From Nocardia sp. BMG111209 (GTDB lineage Bacteria > Actinomycetota > Actinomycetes > Mycobacteriales > Mycobacteriaceae): a stretch of 64,000 bases of DNA. The stretch is from positions 372,001 through 436,000 of the forward strand of contig NZ_KB907310.1 in assembly GCF_000381925.1 (NCBI RefSeq), given 5' to 3'. Below the pieces are notes generated by a model. That model was not told where the DNA came from and ran no database searches. It saw only the letters and a program-made list of their open reading frames with translations. Within the stretch, counting starts at the first letter, position 1. Each line of letters begins with the position of its first letter. The translations under genes were made by a program, and so were the position numbers. Positions 54,109-63,966 of this stretch are shown piece after piece.

Positions 54109-55200
54109 TCAGTCGCGTTCGACACCCAGGGAAATACCGCGCGAGGCGAGCCAGGGCAGCGGGTCGACCTTGTCGTTCCCGTTGAGCCACACCTCGAAAT
54201 GGCAGTGCGGACCGGTGGAGAAGCCGCGGTTGCCGACGGTGGCGATCTGATCGCCCGCCATGACGCGCTGACCGACCGAGACGACGGCGGTGTCGACGTG
54301 GCCGTAGACCGTGATGGTGCCGTCGTCGTGCTTGAGCCGCACCCACATACCGAATCCGGAGGCCGGCCCGGCGTCGATCACGGTGCCGTCCTCGACGGCG
54401 TAGATCGGGGTGCCGATCGGCGCCGCGATGTCGACACCGAGATGTTCGGCGCCCCAACGGGTTCCGAAGCCCGAGGTGAAGGTGCCGTTGGCGAACTTGG
54501 AGTAGATGGGCCGCAGCTTCGCGTCCTCGATGGCGGCGAGATCGGCCGCGAATTTCTGCCCGTGCTGCAGGATGTCGGAGAACTGGCTCACATCGGCGGC
54601 CGGTGCGGCGTTGAGCACCTGCGGCGACTGCGCATCGGCGGCGCCGGCGTCGGTGATGCTGACCGCCTGTGCGGCGATCTCGTGGACCTGGCCGCCGGCC
54701 TGGTAGTCGGCGGTGGCGGGGTGGTGCCCCCCGGTGGCCGCCATCTCGGCCTGGCCGGCCGCGACGACCGCGCCGGCGGCGACGGCCACCACGGCGGCCC
54801 GGCCCTTGAGCGAGCTGGGCGGGGCGGGAGTGCGGTGGGCGCCGGCGCGGCGGCCCTCCCGGCCGCCACCGAGTCCGTCGCCGGGGCGATGGTCCGGATC
54901 GAGTCGGCCGACCTCGAACGGATCGTCGACGGCCGCGTACTCGTAGTCCTCGTGGCCGGTGGCGGCGGGATCGTAGGTGTCCCAGGCGTTCCAGCTGCCG
55001 GAGTCGGGTCCGGCGGGATTGTCGGCGGGGGACCAGGCGTTCCAGTCGGCCGCGCCACCGGCGGGCCGGGGGGCCGGTTCGGCGCCGCCGAAGGATTCCG
55101 CACCACCGAAGTAGGGGTGGTTGTCGAAGGATTCTCCGTCACCGCGATAACGCCGGGCGGACTGTGCTCGATGGACGGGCTGTAGGGGGCGAGGGCTCAT
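54109..55200 (-). CDS. M23-family peptidoglycan endopeptidase, membrane-anchored
   Basis: The 363-residue protein has a long cytoplasmic Gly/Asp-rich N terminus (1-130), one membrane helix near 133-152 (GRAAVVAVAAGAVVAAGQ) and an M23 metallopeptidase domain with the zinc ligands in HLGVDIAAP and HCHFEVW. It should cut stem peptides of peptidoglycan outside the membrane. The ATG at 55200 is chosen; a longer reading to 55392 lacks support. It corresponds to Rv0950c and lies upstream of pcrA on the same strand, divergent from sucC. Confidence 0.9.
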   Translation of the reverse strand: MSPRPLQPVHRAQSARRYRGDGESFDNHPYFGGAESFGGAEPAPRPAGGAADWNAWSPADNPAGPDSGSWNAWDTYDPAATGHEDYEYAAVDDPFEVGRLDPDHRPGDGLGGGREGRRAGAHRTPAPPSSLKGRAAVVAVAAGAVVAAGQAEMAATGGHHPATADYQAGGQVHEIAAQAVSITDAGAADAQSPQVLNAAPAADVSQFSDILQHGQKFAADLAAIEDAKLRPIYSKFANGTFTSGFGTRWGAEHLGVDIAAPIGTPIYAVEDGTVIDAGPASGFGMWVRLKHDDGTITVYGHVDTAVVSVGQRVMAGDQIATVGNRGFSTGPHCHFEVWLNGNDKVDPLPWLASRGISLGVERD

Positions 55201-55806
55201 CGGCGCAGTCCTGTGAATCGAGGGTGGTACGAGGAGGAAGACGGTTCGCCCGCTGCACGGCTCGCTGTGTGGCGGCTCGCTACCTGCGGAACGCGGTACT
55301 GCGTCAAGCCTGCCGTCCTCTCGTGTCCGAAAATCTGGTGTCGGGTACGGACCCGGCGGTGCATCGTCGCGCTCCCGGACCCGGTACGACACCCTTGTCG
55401 TGACCGCGTTGTGACATCAATCGCTTCGACGGTAACGAAACGATTGCAGGGCGGCAAGCGCTACGACCCATCCATCCAAGCATGTGAGATTGATCACGGT
55501 AACAAACCGGAATATCCCACTGTGTGGGGGGCACTGTGCGCGAACTCTTCCACTACCAGACGTAGTAGATGTGGGCCGAACCGAACTTCCCCGGTTCTAC
55601 CTGCCACACCTGGCCGGAGCTACTCGCCGGTAGTGATGGCCAGCGGAAACTTCCTCCCGCCGATGGCCCCGTGACCTGCGCCACTTAGCATGTATGTGGC
55701 TGATTTCCCATCCATGTCGCTGATTAAAGTCCGATCCGACCCGCCTCCGACGACGGGCCGCCAACAGAAGTCGTTGTCACAGCAACGCAGACGAGACGGT
55801 GAGTAC
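55201..55806. other. 606-bp divergent intergenic region between the M23 gene and sucC
   Basis: No gene is supported. The region holds an 11-bp stem with a 7-nt loop (55418-55446, CAATCGCTTCG and CGAAACGATTG), a CRP-like palindrome at 55483-55498, and GTAAC elements. Promoters for both flanking genes must lie here; none is clear enough to mark. Confidence 0.6.
55483..55498. promoter_or_regulatory. CRP/GlxR-like binding site
   Basis: TGTGAGATTGATCACG matches the TGTGA-N6-TCACA form of cAMP-receptor-protein sites at nine of ten fixed positions. It lies between the divergent M23 and sucC genes. Confidence 0.5.
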
Positions 55807-56973
55807 ATGGATCTCTTCGAATATCAGGCGAAGGAGCTCTTCGTGAAGCACGGAGTGCCTTCGTCGGAAGGCCGGGTCACCGACTCGGCTGAGGAAGCGC
55901 GGGCGATCGCTACCGAGATCGGTAAGCCCGTGATGATCAAGTCGCAGGTCAAGGTCGGTGGGCGTGGTAAGGCCGGTGGCGTGAAGTACGCCGCCACCCC
56001 GGACGACGCGTACGAGCACGCGAAGAACATCCTGGGCCTGGACATCAAGGGCCACATCACCAAGAAGGTCCTGGTCGCCGAGGCCAAGGACATCGCCGCC
56101 GAGTACTACATCTCGTTCCTGCTCGACCGCTCCAACCGGACCTACATGGCCATGTGCTCGGTCGAGGGCGGCATGGAGATCGAAGAGGTCGCGGTCCAGA
56201 AGCCCGAGATGCTCGCCAAGATCCCGGTCGACGCGGTGAAAGGTGTGGACCTGGCGTTCGCGCGTTCCATCGCCGAGCAGGGCCACCTCCCGGCCGACAT
56301 CCTCGACACCGCCGCGGTCACCATCCAGAAGTTGTGGGAGACCTTCGTCGGTGAGGACGCCACCCTCGTCGAGGTCAACCCGCTGGTGCGCACCCCCGAC
56401 AACGAGATCCTCGCCCTCGACGGCAAGGTGACCCTGGACGCGAACGCCGAGTTCCGCCACCCGCAGCACCTCGAGTTCGCGGACGTCGACGCGACCGACC
56501 CGCTGGAGCTCAAGGCCAAGGAGCACGACCTCAACTACGTCAAGCTCGACGGTGAGGTCGGCATCATCGGCAACGGCGCCGGTCTGGTCATGTCCACGCT
56601 GGACGTCGTCGCCTACGCGGGCGAGAACCACGGTGGCGTGAAGCCCGCCAACTTCCTCGACATCGGTGGCGGCGCCTCGGCCACCGTGATGGCCAACGGC
56701 CTCGATGTCATCCTGGGCGACTCCCAGGTCAAGAGCGTGTTCGTGAACGTCTTCGGCGGTATCACCTCCTGTGACGCCGTGGCGAACGGCATCGTGAAGG
56801 CCCTGGAGATCCTGGGCGACAGCGCGACCAAGCCGCTGGTGGTGCGGCTCGACGGCAACAACGTCGAGCTCGGCCGCAAGATCCTCGCCGATGCCAACCA
56901 CCCGCTGGTGACCATCGCGCAGACCATGGACGAAGGCGCCGACAAGGCAGCCGAACTGGCTGCGGCCAAGTAA
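55807..56973 (+). CDS. sucC: Succinyl-CoA synthetase, beta subunit
   Basis: The 388-residue ATP-grasp subunit starts [18 protein letters not shown] and has [20 protein letters not shown], the CoA-ligase-type FLDIGGGA region and [16 protein letters not shown]. With SucD it makes ATP or GTP from succinyl-CoA in the TCA cycle (EC 6.2.1.5). A reading upstream to 55690 is not supported, since the family start is at 55807. sucD follows after 14 bases. Confidence 0.98.
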   Translation: MDLFEYQAKELFVKHGVPSSEGRVTDSAEEARAIATEIGKPVMIKSQVKVGGRGKAGGVKYAATPDDAYEHAKNILGLDIKGHITKKVLVAEAKDIAAEYYISFLLDRSNRTYMAMCSVEGGMEIEEVAVQKPEMLAKIPVDAVKGVDLAFARSIAEQGHLPADILDTAAVTIQKLWETFVGEDATLVEVNPLVRTPDNEILALDGKVTLDANAEFRHPQHLEFADVDATDPLELKAKEHDLNYVKLDGEVGIIGNGAGLVMSTLDVVAYAGENHGGVKPANFLDIGGGASATVMANGLDVILGDSQVKSVFVNVFGGITSCDAVANGIVKALEILGDSATKPLVVRLDGNNVELGRKILADANHPLVTIAQTMDEGADKAAELAAAK

Positions 56974-56987
56974 GGAACGCGAAGAAC

Positions 56988-57902
56988 ATGTCCATCTTCC
57001 TGAACAAGGACAACAAGGTCATCGTCCAGGGCATCACCGGCGGCGAGGGCACCAAGCACACCGCGCTGATGCTGAAGGCCGGCACCAACGTCGTCGGCGG
57101 TGTCAACGCGCGCAAGGCCGGCACCACCGTGTCGCACGTGGACTCCGACGGCAATGCCGTCGAGCTGCCCGTGTTCGCGTCCGTGGCCGAGGCCATCGCG
57201 AAGACCGGCGCCGACACCTCGATCGCGTTCGTGCCGCCGGCCTTCTCCAAGGACGCCATCATCGAGGCCATCGACGCGGAGATCCCGCTGCTGGTGGTCA
57301 TCACCGAGGGCATCCCGGTGCAGGACTCCGCGTACGCCTGGGCCTACAACGTGGAGAAGGGTCAGAAGACCCGGATCATCGGCCCGAACTGCCCCGGCAT
57401 CATCACCCCGGGCGAGTCGCTGGTCGGCATCACCCCGAACAACATCACCGGCAAGGGCCCGGTCGGCCTGGTGTCGAAGTCGGGCACGCTGACCTACCAG
57501 ATGATGTACGAGCTGCGGGACTTCGGTTTCTCCACCGCCATCGGCATCGGCGGCGACCCGGTCATCGGCACCACCCACATCGACGCCATCGAGGCGTTCG
57601 AGAAGGACCCGGAGACCAAGATCATCGTCATGATCGGCGAGATCGGTGGCGACGCCGAGGAGCGGGCCGCGGCCTACATCCAGGCCAACGTGACCAAGCC
57701 GGTCGTCGGCTACGTCGCCGGCTTCACCGCGCCCGAGGGGAAGACCATGGGCCACGCCGGCGCCATCGTCTCCAGCGGCGCCGGTACCGCGCAGGGCAAG
57801 AAGGAGGCCCTCGAGGCCGCGGGCGTGAAGGTCGGTAAGACGCCGTCCGAGACCGCCGCCCTGGCCCGCGAGATCCTGGAGAAGGCCGCCGTCAGCGCCT
57901 GA
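56988..57902 (+). CDS. sucD: Succinyl-CoA synthetase, alpha subunit
   Basis: The 304-residue subunit binds CoA ([13 protein letters not shown]) and carries the phosphorylated His in [31 protein letters not shown] and [10 protein letters not shown] are family signatures. AAGGAA precedes the ATG. It forms an operon with sucC and is followed by a hairpin terminator. Confidence 0.98.
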   Translation: MSIFLNKDNKVIVQGITGGEGTKHTALMLKAGTNVVGGVNARKAGTTVSHVDSDGNAVELPVFASVAEAIAKTGADTSIAFVPPAFSKDAIIEAIDAEIPLLVVITEGIPVQDSAYAWAYNVEKGQKTRIIGPNCPGIITPGESLVGITPNNITGKGPVGLVSKSGTLTYQMMYELRDFGFSTAIGIGGDPVIGTTHIDAIEAFEKDPETKIIVMIGEIGGDAEERAAAYIQANVTKPVVGYVAGFTAPEGKTMGHAGAIVSSGAGTAQGKKEALEAAGVKVGKTPSETAALAREILEKAAVSA

Positions 57903-57921
57903 TCTCCGAGCACACACCCGA

Positions 57922-57958
57922 GGGCCGCCTTCCGATCGCCGGGGGCGGCCTTCTCATT
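57922..57958 (+). terminator. Intrinsic terminator after sucCD
   Basis: GGCCGCC (57923-57929) pairs with GGCGGCC (57944-57950), followed by TTCTCATTT, 20 bases after the sucD stop codon. Confidence 0.75.
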
Positions 57959-58131
57959 TGCCTCCCGCACACCCTCCTGGAGATCGAGAATCGGCAGGTC
58001 AGCACGGCGAGTGTGACATTCCGGGCCGATCATGCCGGTTCGGTGGCCGTGACCGGGACGTCTGCGTGCAGTAGCGTCGGAAGCGCGTTCAGCGCGTCAG
58101 ACCACGATGGACTCGACAAGGAGACGACGAC

Positions 58132-59232
58132 ATGTCATACCCGACCGGGGGATCTGGGTACAGCGGACCGGCGCCGGCACCTTCGTCCGCGCCGGGCTAC
58201 GGTCAGCAGCCGACCGGCGCCGGGGCGGTCCATCCGGGCGCGCCCGCGGCGGGTCCGACGGGGCCCGGCGCCGCGGGACCGGCCGACGCCAAGGGCCTGC
58301 CGTTCTACCTCACCATCGCCGTCACCGCGCTGGGCATCGTCAACTTCCTGCTCGGCTTCCTGAAGTTCGAATCCTTCGACCTCACCGCCCGCGGCAGCGT
58401 CACGACCGACCGCGACCTGTTCCAGCAGGGCGGCTTCGCCGCCGTGGCGTTCCTGCTGTTCGCCGGTCTGGTGGCGGGAATCTCGTTGCTGCCCAAGCAG
58501 AACGGCCACCATGCCGTGGTGGCCGCCGCCTCGGCGGCGGGTTTCCTGTCGGTGCTGTTCCAGGCGCTGGACCTGGGACCCGGGTTCGGTCTGACCGGGG
58601 CCGCCTGGGCGCTGATCATCCTGGCTCTGGTGCAGGCGGGCGCCGCCGTCTTCGGGCTGCTGCTCGAGTCGGGCGTGCTGTCGGCCCCCGCGCCGAAGCC
58701 GGCCGCTCCGCAGGGCGGATTCGGCGGTCCGGGTGGCGGATACGCGCAGCCGCCGGCGTACGGTTCCGCGCCGCAGCAGTACGGCCAGCCCGGTCAGGCC
58801 TCGCCCTACGGTCAGTACGGCCAGCAGCCTTCCTACGGCGCGCCGCAGCCGGGTCAGCAGCCCTACGGCCAGCAGGCCCCGTACGGCCAGCAGCAGTACG
58901 GCCAGCAGCCCTACGGGCAGCCTCCTGCGTACGGCCAGCAGCAGGCCTACGGCCAGCAGCCGACCGTCGGTTTCGGCGCCGCGGCGCAGCAGCGGCAGCA
59001 GCCGGAGCAGCGGCAGCAGCCGGCCACCGGTGAGGAGGCCGCGACCCAGCACTTCGGCTCGGTGCCGTCGGCCTCGCCGTACGGCGGCGCGGGCTACGGC
59101 CAGAGCTCGTCGGCCGGCCAGCCCCAGCAGTCCGGTCAGGGCGGCTCGGCCGAACCCTTCGGCACCGAACAGAACGCCGACCCGGCCGCCGACGCCACCC
59201 GGGCCTTCCGCCCGGAGGACGACAAGCAGTAG
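58132..59232 (+). CDS. DUF5336 four-helix membrane protein with Gln/Tyr/Pro-rich tail
   Basis: The 366-residue protein has a Gly/Pro-rich N terminus (1-60), four membrane helices (about 62-82, 100-122, 128-150, 155-180) and a C-terminal tail (about 190-366) made of YGQQ- and PYGQ-type repeats. It corresponds to Rv0954, the 34-kDa antigenic protein homologue (DUF5336). AAGGAG lies nine bases before the ATG. The family is linked to the cell envelope, and the tail is of the low-complexity, prion-like kind. Function unknown. Confidence 0.88.
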   Translation: MSYPTGGSGYSGPAPAPSSAPGYGQQPTGAGAVHPGAPAAGPTGPGAAGPADAKGLPFYLTIAVTALGIVNFLLGFLKFESFDLTARGSVTTDRDLFQQGGFAAVAFLLFAGLVAGISLLPKQNGHHAVVAAASAAGFLSVLFQALDLGPGFGLTGAAWALIILALVQAGAAVFGLLLESGVLSAPAPKPAAPQGGFGGPGGGYAQPPAYGSAPQQYGQPGQASPYGQYGQQPSYGAPQPGQQPYGQQAPYGQQQYGQQPYGQPPAYGQQQAYGQQPTVGFGAAAQQRQQPEQRQQPATGEEAATQHFGSVPSASPYGGAGYGQSSSAGQPQQSGQGGSAEPFGTEQNADPAADATRAFRPEDDKQ

Positions 59233-59262
59233 GCCGCATACCGGTCGGTGCCGCCGGGCTTC

Positions 59263-59541
59263 GACCGGGCTGCGGGCTCTGACCGGGCCGCCGGTCCCGA
59301 CTGGCCCGCGAGGCCGTGGGCTATGACTGGGCCGCCGGGCTGCGGGCTCTGACCGGGTGCTGGCCGCGGGTCCTGACTGGGCCGCAGAGTCGCGGGTCCT
59401 GGCCGGGCCGCGGGGTCGTGGTCTGACCGGGCAGGGTCGCGGGTCTGACCGGACCGTAGGGTCGCGGGTCTGGCCTGGTCGCGGGTCCTGACCGGCCCGC
59501 CGGGTCGTGGGCTCTGACCGGGCCGCGGGGCCGCGGGGCCT
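59263..59541. repeat. Degenerate tandem repeat (minisatellite-like), about 12 units
   Basis: About 12 units of 18-26 bp each begin GACYGGGCC or close to it and contain GGGTCGCGGGTCYT. Units vary in length and sequence. The array fills the gap between the DUF5336 gene and perM and has no coding frame I trust. Confidence 0.75.
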
Positions 59542-59649
59542 GCCATCGTTCAGTGGCGGCCGCTGGAGAGTGGTCGGCGCGCCTGACTTGCGGGTGTCGG
59601 GGAAGCTGCCACGCTGGTGTGTCGTGGTGAGATTCTGGCTGGGGAATTC

Positions 59650-61365
59650 ATGAGATCGACTCCGACTCGGTGGAACAGCTTGCGGCAGAACCGTTCCGGT
59701 GGTGCCCGGCGGGACGCGGCGCGGCGGCGGGCCGCGATCCAGGATCCGGTGTTCGGATCGCTGAGCCCGCAGCGGGCCCGGGTGCTGCTCGTGGTCGCGG
59801 CGCGATCGTCGAGTTTCACCATGGTGGCCATCGTTCTTGTGGTGATCGGCACGCTGCTCGGCGCCGACAGCGGTCTGACCGGCGTCTCCGGCGCGATCGC
59901 GGCGGGCTGGCTCGAGGTGCACCAGGTTCCCCTGGTGGTCGGCCGCACCGAACTCGGGGTGCTGCCGCTGCTGCCCACCGCGCTGGTGTTGTGGCTGACC
60001 ATGCGCGATTGTGCGCGGGCGGTCGAAACCGATTGCACGCGTGCGGATCTGGGCTGGATCGTGGCGGCGGCGCTGGCCGGGCCGCTGCTCATCACGGCGG
60101 TCTGCCTGGCCGTGGCGGAGGACGCCACGGCGGCGGTCGCGTTGCAGCCGCCGCATACGCTCACCGCCTTCGGCTGGGTGGCGGGCCTGCATCTGGTGGC
60201 CGCCGCGGTCGGTATCGCGGGCCGCTGGTTCTCCTTCCCGCGAGCGCGCCGGGATCTGATGGCGGCTCTGCCGGGGTGGGCGTTGCCGGGCGCGCGGATC
60301 GGGCTCCGCTCGGTACGGCGGCTGCTGCTGGCGAGCGTCGCGGTCACCCTCGTCTCGTTCGTGGCCAACTGGTCTCACGTCGGCGACACCTATCACGCCG
60401 CGGGCAACACCGCCGGTGCGCTCGGGCTGACCGCGTTGTCGCTGGCCTATCTGCCGAATGTGGTGATCGACGCGGCCTGTGTGCTGCTCGGGGCGAACGT
60501 GCACGTCGGGGTGGGATCGCTGGATCTGTTCGGGATCACCGGCGGGCCGATGCCGGCATTGCCGGTACTGGCGGCGGTGCCCGAGGGGCCCGCGGCCGGC
60601 TGGTGGCCGGTGCTGCTGCTGATCCCGATCGCCGTCGGCGTCCTCGCCGGGGTGGACTGCGCGCGAGTGATCTGGGACGCCAACCGTTTCGAGCTCGGAT
60701 TCGACCGGGCCACCGCGCCGTGGGCCACGCTCACGGCGGCGGGTGTCGGGGCGCTGCTGCTGACGCTGCTCGCGGCGCTGGCCGGGGGAGTGGCCGGCAC
60801 CTTCGGCGCGATCGGGGCGGGCACGCTGCTGTCGGCCGGACTGGCGTTCGGCTGGTTCGCGGTGGCCGGCTACGCGGGCATGGTGACGGCGCGGCGGTTC
60901 GGCCTCGCCCCGGCCACCCGGCCCGCCGATGATTTCAGTCACTTCGAACACGCCTACGACGACGGCTACCGGCTGCACGACGGCCCCGATCTGGAGGTCG
61001 AGGTCGACGGCGAACTGCTGGAGGACGGCCCGCTCGACGACGACGCGGTGGACGACGAATACGGCGAGTACGCCGACGACGAGTACGCCGACGATGACTA
61101 TGACGACGGCGAATACGACGACGGCGAATACGACGAGGACGACGAATACGAGGACGAGGACGAGGCGGCGGAGCCCGCCGCGGCCGGGCACGAGGACCAC
61201 GAAACCGACTACCACGAGGCCGAATTCGAGGACGACGACGAATACGGCCCGGACGGCCGTCCGGTCGTGGTGCACCCGGCCCGGCACGACGACGCGGACG
61301 AGATCCTGGACGCCGAGGTGGTGGAGACGGACCTGCCCGACGAGGACGGTAGGGGCGCTCGATAG
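59650..61365 (+). CDS. perM: PerM-like membrane protein (DUF6350) with acidic tail
   Basis: The 571-residue protein has about ten membrane helices (about 35-425) and an extreme acidic C-terminal tail (about 440-571) rich in Asp, Glu, Tyr and Ala (DDDYDDGEYDDGEYDEDDEY). It corresponds to Rv0955 (PerM), which stabilises the division protein FtsB in mycobacteria. GGGGA lies five bases before the ATG at 59650. The position between the DUF5336 gene and purN is conserved. Confidence 0.88.
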   Translation: MRSTPTRWNSLRQNRSGGARRDAARRRAAIQDPVFGSLSPQRARVLLVVAARSSSFTMVAIVLVVIGTLLGADSGLTGVSGAIAAGWLEVHQVPLVVGRTELGVLPLLPTALVLWLTMRDCARAVETDCTRADLGWIVAAALAGPLLITAVCLAVAEDATAAVALQPPHTLTAFGWVAGLHLVAAAVGIAGRWFSFPRARRDLMAALPGWALPGARIGLRSVRRLLLASVAVTLVSFVANWSHVGDTYHAAGNTAGALGLTALSLAYLPNVVIDAACVLLGANVHVGVGSLDLFGITGGPMPALPVLAAVPEGPAAGWWPVLLLIPIAVGVLAGVDCARVIWDANRFELGFDRATAPWATLTAAGVGALLLTLLAALAGGVAGTFGAIGAGTLLSAGLAFGWFAVAGYAGMVTARRFGLAPATRPADDFSHFEHAYDDGYRLHDGPDLEVEVDGELLEDGPLDDDAVDDEYGEYADDEYADDDYDDGEYDDGEYDEDDEYEDEDEAAEPAAAGHEDHETDYHEAEFEDDDEYGPDGRPVVVHPARHDDADEILDAEVVETDLPDEDGRGAR

Positions 61366-61451
61366 GCTGGACGCGGCGGTAGCACGAACGCCGCGATCCC
61401 GCAGCCGAACACACAGGGAGTAGAGCTCTGACGACCTCGCCCGCCCACTCG

Positions 61452-62084
61452 GTGCCGCCGACGGCACCCGCGACCGTCGTCGTCCTCGCCTCGGGCACCG
61501 GATCGCTGCTGCACGCCCTCATCGACGCGACCGGCGCGGACGGCTATCCCGCGCGCGTCGCCGCGGTCGGGGTCGACCGGCCCTGCCCGGCCACCGGTCA
61601 TGCCGAGGCGGCGGGCATTCCGCACTTCGAGGTGGCCCTCGGCGCGTATCCGGACCGGGCCGCCTGGGACATCGCGCTGACCGAGGCGGTCGCCGCACAC
61701 CGGCCGGATCTGGTGGTGCTGGCCGGTTTCATGAAACTGCTCGGCCCCGAATTCCTGGCCCGGTTCGGCGGCCGCATCCTCAACACCCATCCCGCGCTGC
61801 TGCCCTCCTTCGCGGGCGCGCACGGCGTGCGGGACGCCCTCGCGTACGGGGTGCGGGTCACCGGGACCACCGTGATGCTGGTCGACGCCGGCGTCGACAC
61901 CGGGCCGATCCTCGCGCAGGAGGCGGTGCCGGTGCTGCCCGCGGACGACGAGGCTTCCCTGCACGAGCGAATCAAGGTGGTGGAGCGGCGGCTGCTGGCC
62001 GAGGTGGTCGCCGCCGTCGCCACCCGAGGCATTGTCTCCGACGGACGAAAGGCAGTTATCCCAGATGAGCGAGTTCTGCGGTGA
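61452..62084 (+). CDS. purN: Phosphoribosylglycinamide formyltransferase
   Basis: Transfers a formyl group from 10-formyl-THF to GAR (EC 2.1.2.2) in purine synthesis. The 210-residue protein has [48 protein letters not shown] with catalytic Asn and His, and [11 protein letters not shown]. The GTG at 61452 gives this product, but GGGAG occurs eight bases before an in-frame CTG at 61428, which would add eight residues; the true start may be that CTG. The stop overlaps purH by four bases. Confidence 0.95.
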   Translation: MPPTAPATVVVLASGTGSLLHALIDATGADGYPARVAAVGVDRPCPATGHAEAAGIPHFEVALGAYPDRAAWDIALTEAVAAHRPDLVVLAGFMKLLGPEFLARFGGRILNTHPALLPSFAGAHGVRDALAYGVRVTGTTVMLVDAGVDTGPILAQEAVPVLPADDEASLHERIKVVERRLLAEVVAAVATRGIVSDGRKAVIPDERVLR

Positions 62085-63664
62085 GTGAACGCGGCGAACG
62101 GATCCCCATCACCCGGGCGCTGGTCAGCGTCTACGACAAGACCGGTCTGGTGGAGTTGGCGACCGGATTGCACGCCGCGGGCGTGGAACTGGTCTCGACC
62201 GGCTCGACGGCGGCCCGCATCGCGGAGGCCGGCATCCCGGTGACCAAGGTGGAGGAGCTGACCGGATTCCCGGAGACCCTCGACGGCCGGGTGAAGACCC
62301 TGCACCCGCGGGTGCACGCGGGCATCCTCGCCGATCTGCGCAAGCAGGAGCACGCCGATCAGCTCACCGAACTGGATGTGCGGCCGTTCGGGCTGGTGGT
62401 GGTGAACCTCTACCCGTTCACGCAGACCGTGGCCGGCGGCGCGAGTATCGACGAATGCGTCGAGCAGATCGATATCGGCGGACCGTCGATGGTGCGCGCG
62501 GCGGCGAAGAACCATCCTTCGGTGGCGGTGGTGGTCTCCAGCGGCGACTACGACCGGGTGCTGGCCGCGGTGGGGCAGGGCGGTTTCACGCTGCCCGAGC
62601 GAACCGCGCTGGCCGCCAAGGCTTTTCAACACACCGCCAGTTACGATGTGGCCGTTGCGAGTTGGATGACCAATGTCGCCGCCCCGGCCGCCGAGCCGGA
62701 ATCCGAAGCGGTGCAACAGTTCCCGGACTGGGTCGGCGCCACCTGGAATCGCGCCGACGTGCTGCGCTACGGCGAGAACCCGCATCAGGCGGCCGCGCTG
62801 TACCTCGGTGAGGGCGGCCCGGCGGGCCTGGCGCAGGCGAAGCAGTTGCACGGCAAGGAGATGTCGTACAACAACTACACCGACGCCGATGCCGCGTGGC
62901 GGGCCGCCTACGACTTCGCCGATCCCGCGGTGGCGGTCGTGAAGCACGCCAACCCGTGCGGTATCGCCGTCGGCACGGATATCGCGGAGGCGCACCGCAA
63001 GGCCCACGCCACCGATCCGGTGTCGGCGTACGGCGGTGTCATCGCCGCCAACCGCGAGGTGTCGGTCGAGATGGCCGAACAGGTCGCCGAGATCTTCACC
63101 GAGGTCGTGGTGGCGCCCGGCTACGCCAACGGCGCGGTGGAGGTGTTGCAGCGCAAGAAGAACGTGCGCGTGCTGGTGGCCGAGCCCGCGCAGCGCCGCG
63201 GCGCGGAACTGCGCCCGATCTCCGGTGGCGCGCTGCTGCAGGACCGCGACACCCTCCAGGCCGCCGGTGACGAACCCGGGAACTGGACCCTCGCCGCGGG
63301 CGAGGCGGCCGACGAGTCCACCCTGCGCGATCTCGCGTTCGCGTGGCGCGCGTGCCGTGCCGTGAAGTCGAATGCCATCCTGCTGGCCGATGCCGGCGCC
63401 GCGGTCGGCGTCGGTATGGGTCAGGTGAACCGGGTCGACTCCTGCCGGCTCGCGGTGGAGCGCGCGGGCGATCGGGCCAAGGGCGCGGTCGCGGCCTCCG
63501 ACGCCTTCTTCCCGTTCTCCGACGGCCCGCAGATCCTGATCGCCGCCGGGGTGCGCGCCATCGTGCATCCGGGTGGTTCGATCCGGGACAAGGACACCGT
63601 CGAGCTGTGCCGCGAGGCCGGAGTCACGTTGTACCTCACCGGTTCCCGGCACTTCGCACACTAG
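62081..63664 (+). CDS. purH: Bifunctional AICAR transformylase / IMP cyclohydrolase
   Basis: The 527-residue enzyme carries out the last two steps of IMP synthesis (EC 2.1.2.3 and 3.5.4.10). The N-terminal MGS-like cyclohydrolase domain (1-200) has [39 protein letters not shown] and [14 protein letters not shown]; the transformylase domain has [14 protein letters not shown] and [13 protein letters not shown] with its Lys-His pair. The GTG start overlaps the purN stop (GTGA). A strong terminator follows. Confidence 0.98.
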   Translation: MSERGERIPITRALVSVYDKTGLVELATGLHAAGVELVSTGSTAARIAEAGIPVTKVEELTGFPETLDGRVKTLHPRVHAGILADLRKQEHADQLTELDVRPFGLVVVNLYPFTQTVAGGASIDECVEQIDIGGPSMVRAAAKNHPSVAVVVSSGDYDRVLAAVGQGGFTLPERTALAAKAFQHTASYDVAVASWMTNVAAPAAEPESEAVQQFPDWVGATWNRADVLRYGENPHQAAALYLGEGGPAGLAQAKQLHGKEMSYNNYTDADAAWRAAYDFADPAVAVVKHANPCGIAVGTDIAEAHRKAHATDPVSAYGGVIAANREVSVEMAEQVAEIFTEVVVAPGYANGAVEVLQRKKNVRVLVAEPAQRRGAELRPISGGALLQDRDTLQAAGDEPGNWTLAAGEAADESTLRDLAFAWRACRAVKSNAILLADAGAAVGVGMGQVNRVDSCRLAVERAGDRAKGAVAASDAFFPFSDGPQILIAAGVRAIVHPGGSIRDKDTVELCREAGVTLYLTGSRHFAH

Positions 63665-63677
63665 GCCCGGAACGCGG

Positions 63678-63714
63678 GAGGCCCTGCACGACACCGTCGC
63701 GCAGGGCCTCTTTT
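63678..63714 (+). terminator. Intrinsic terminator after purNH
   Basis: GAGGCCCTGC (63678-63687) pairs with GCAGGGCCTC (63701-63710) and TTTT follows. Confidence 0.9.
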
Positions 63715-63878
63715 CATCCAGGTACCGGGCCGCCCTTCATCCCGGCCCCCGGGTCTCGCTCGGGCGGCGAGGACGACCTCCGACATGTCCCCGTTCCCGC
63801 TATCTCATCGCTGCGGGGATCGGGAACGTATCAGTCGAATTCCGGCCAATCTCCGGACCGGCCGCGGAAAGGCCGAAG

Positions 63879-63911
63879 CCCTGCACGGGTCTGCGGAATC
63901 CGTGCAGGGCC
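63879..63911. terminator. Second hairpin downstream of purH, related to the first
   Basis: GCCCTGCACGG pairs with CCGTGCAGGGC across an 11-nt loop. It shares GCCCTGCACG and following sequence with the purH terminator about 200 bases upstream, and may end the convergent transcript that enters at the right edge. The 165 bases between the two hairpins hold no gene I can support. Confidence 0.6.
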
Positions 63912-63966
63912 TCGTCGTCCAGGTGCCGGACCCCGACTCATTCCGGCCCCCGGGGCTTGCGGGCGG

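Noticed and set aside
55201..55500. ydaO (c-di-AMP) riboswitch upstream of the M23 gene
   Set aside because: Such riboswitches often precede wall-lytic enzymes in actinomycetes, but beyond a GGACGGCAGG word the conserved core was not found.
58135..61467. 1110-residue minus-strand open frame across DUF5336 and perM
   Set aside because: Arg/Val-rich shadow that crosses two conserved genes and a repeat array.
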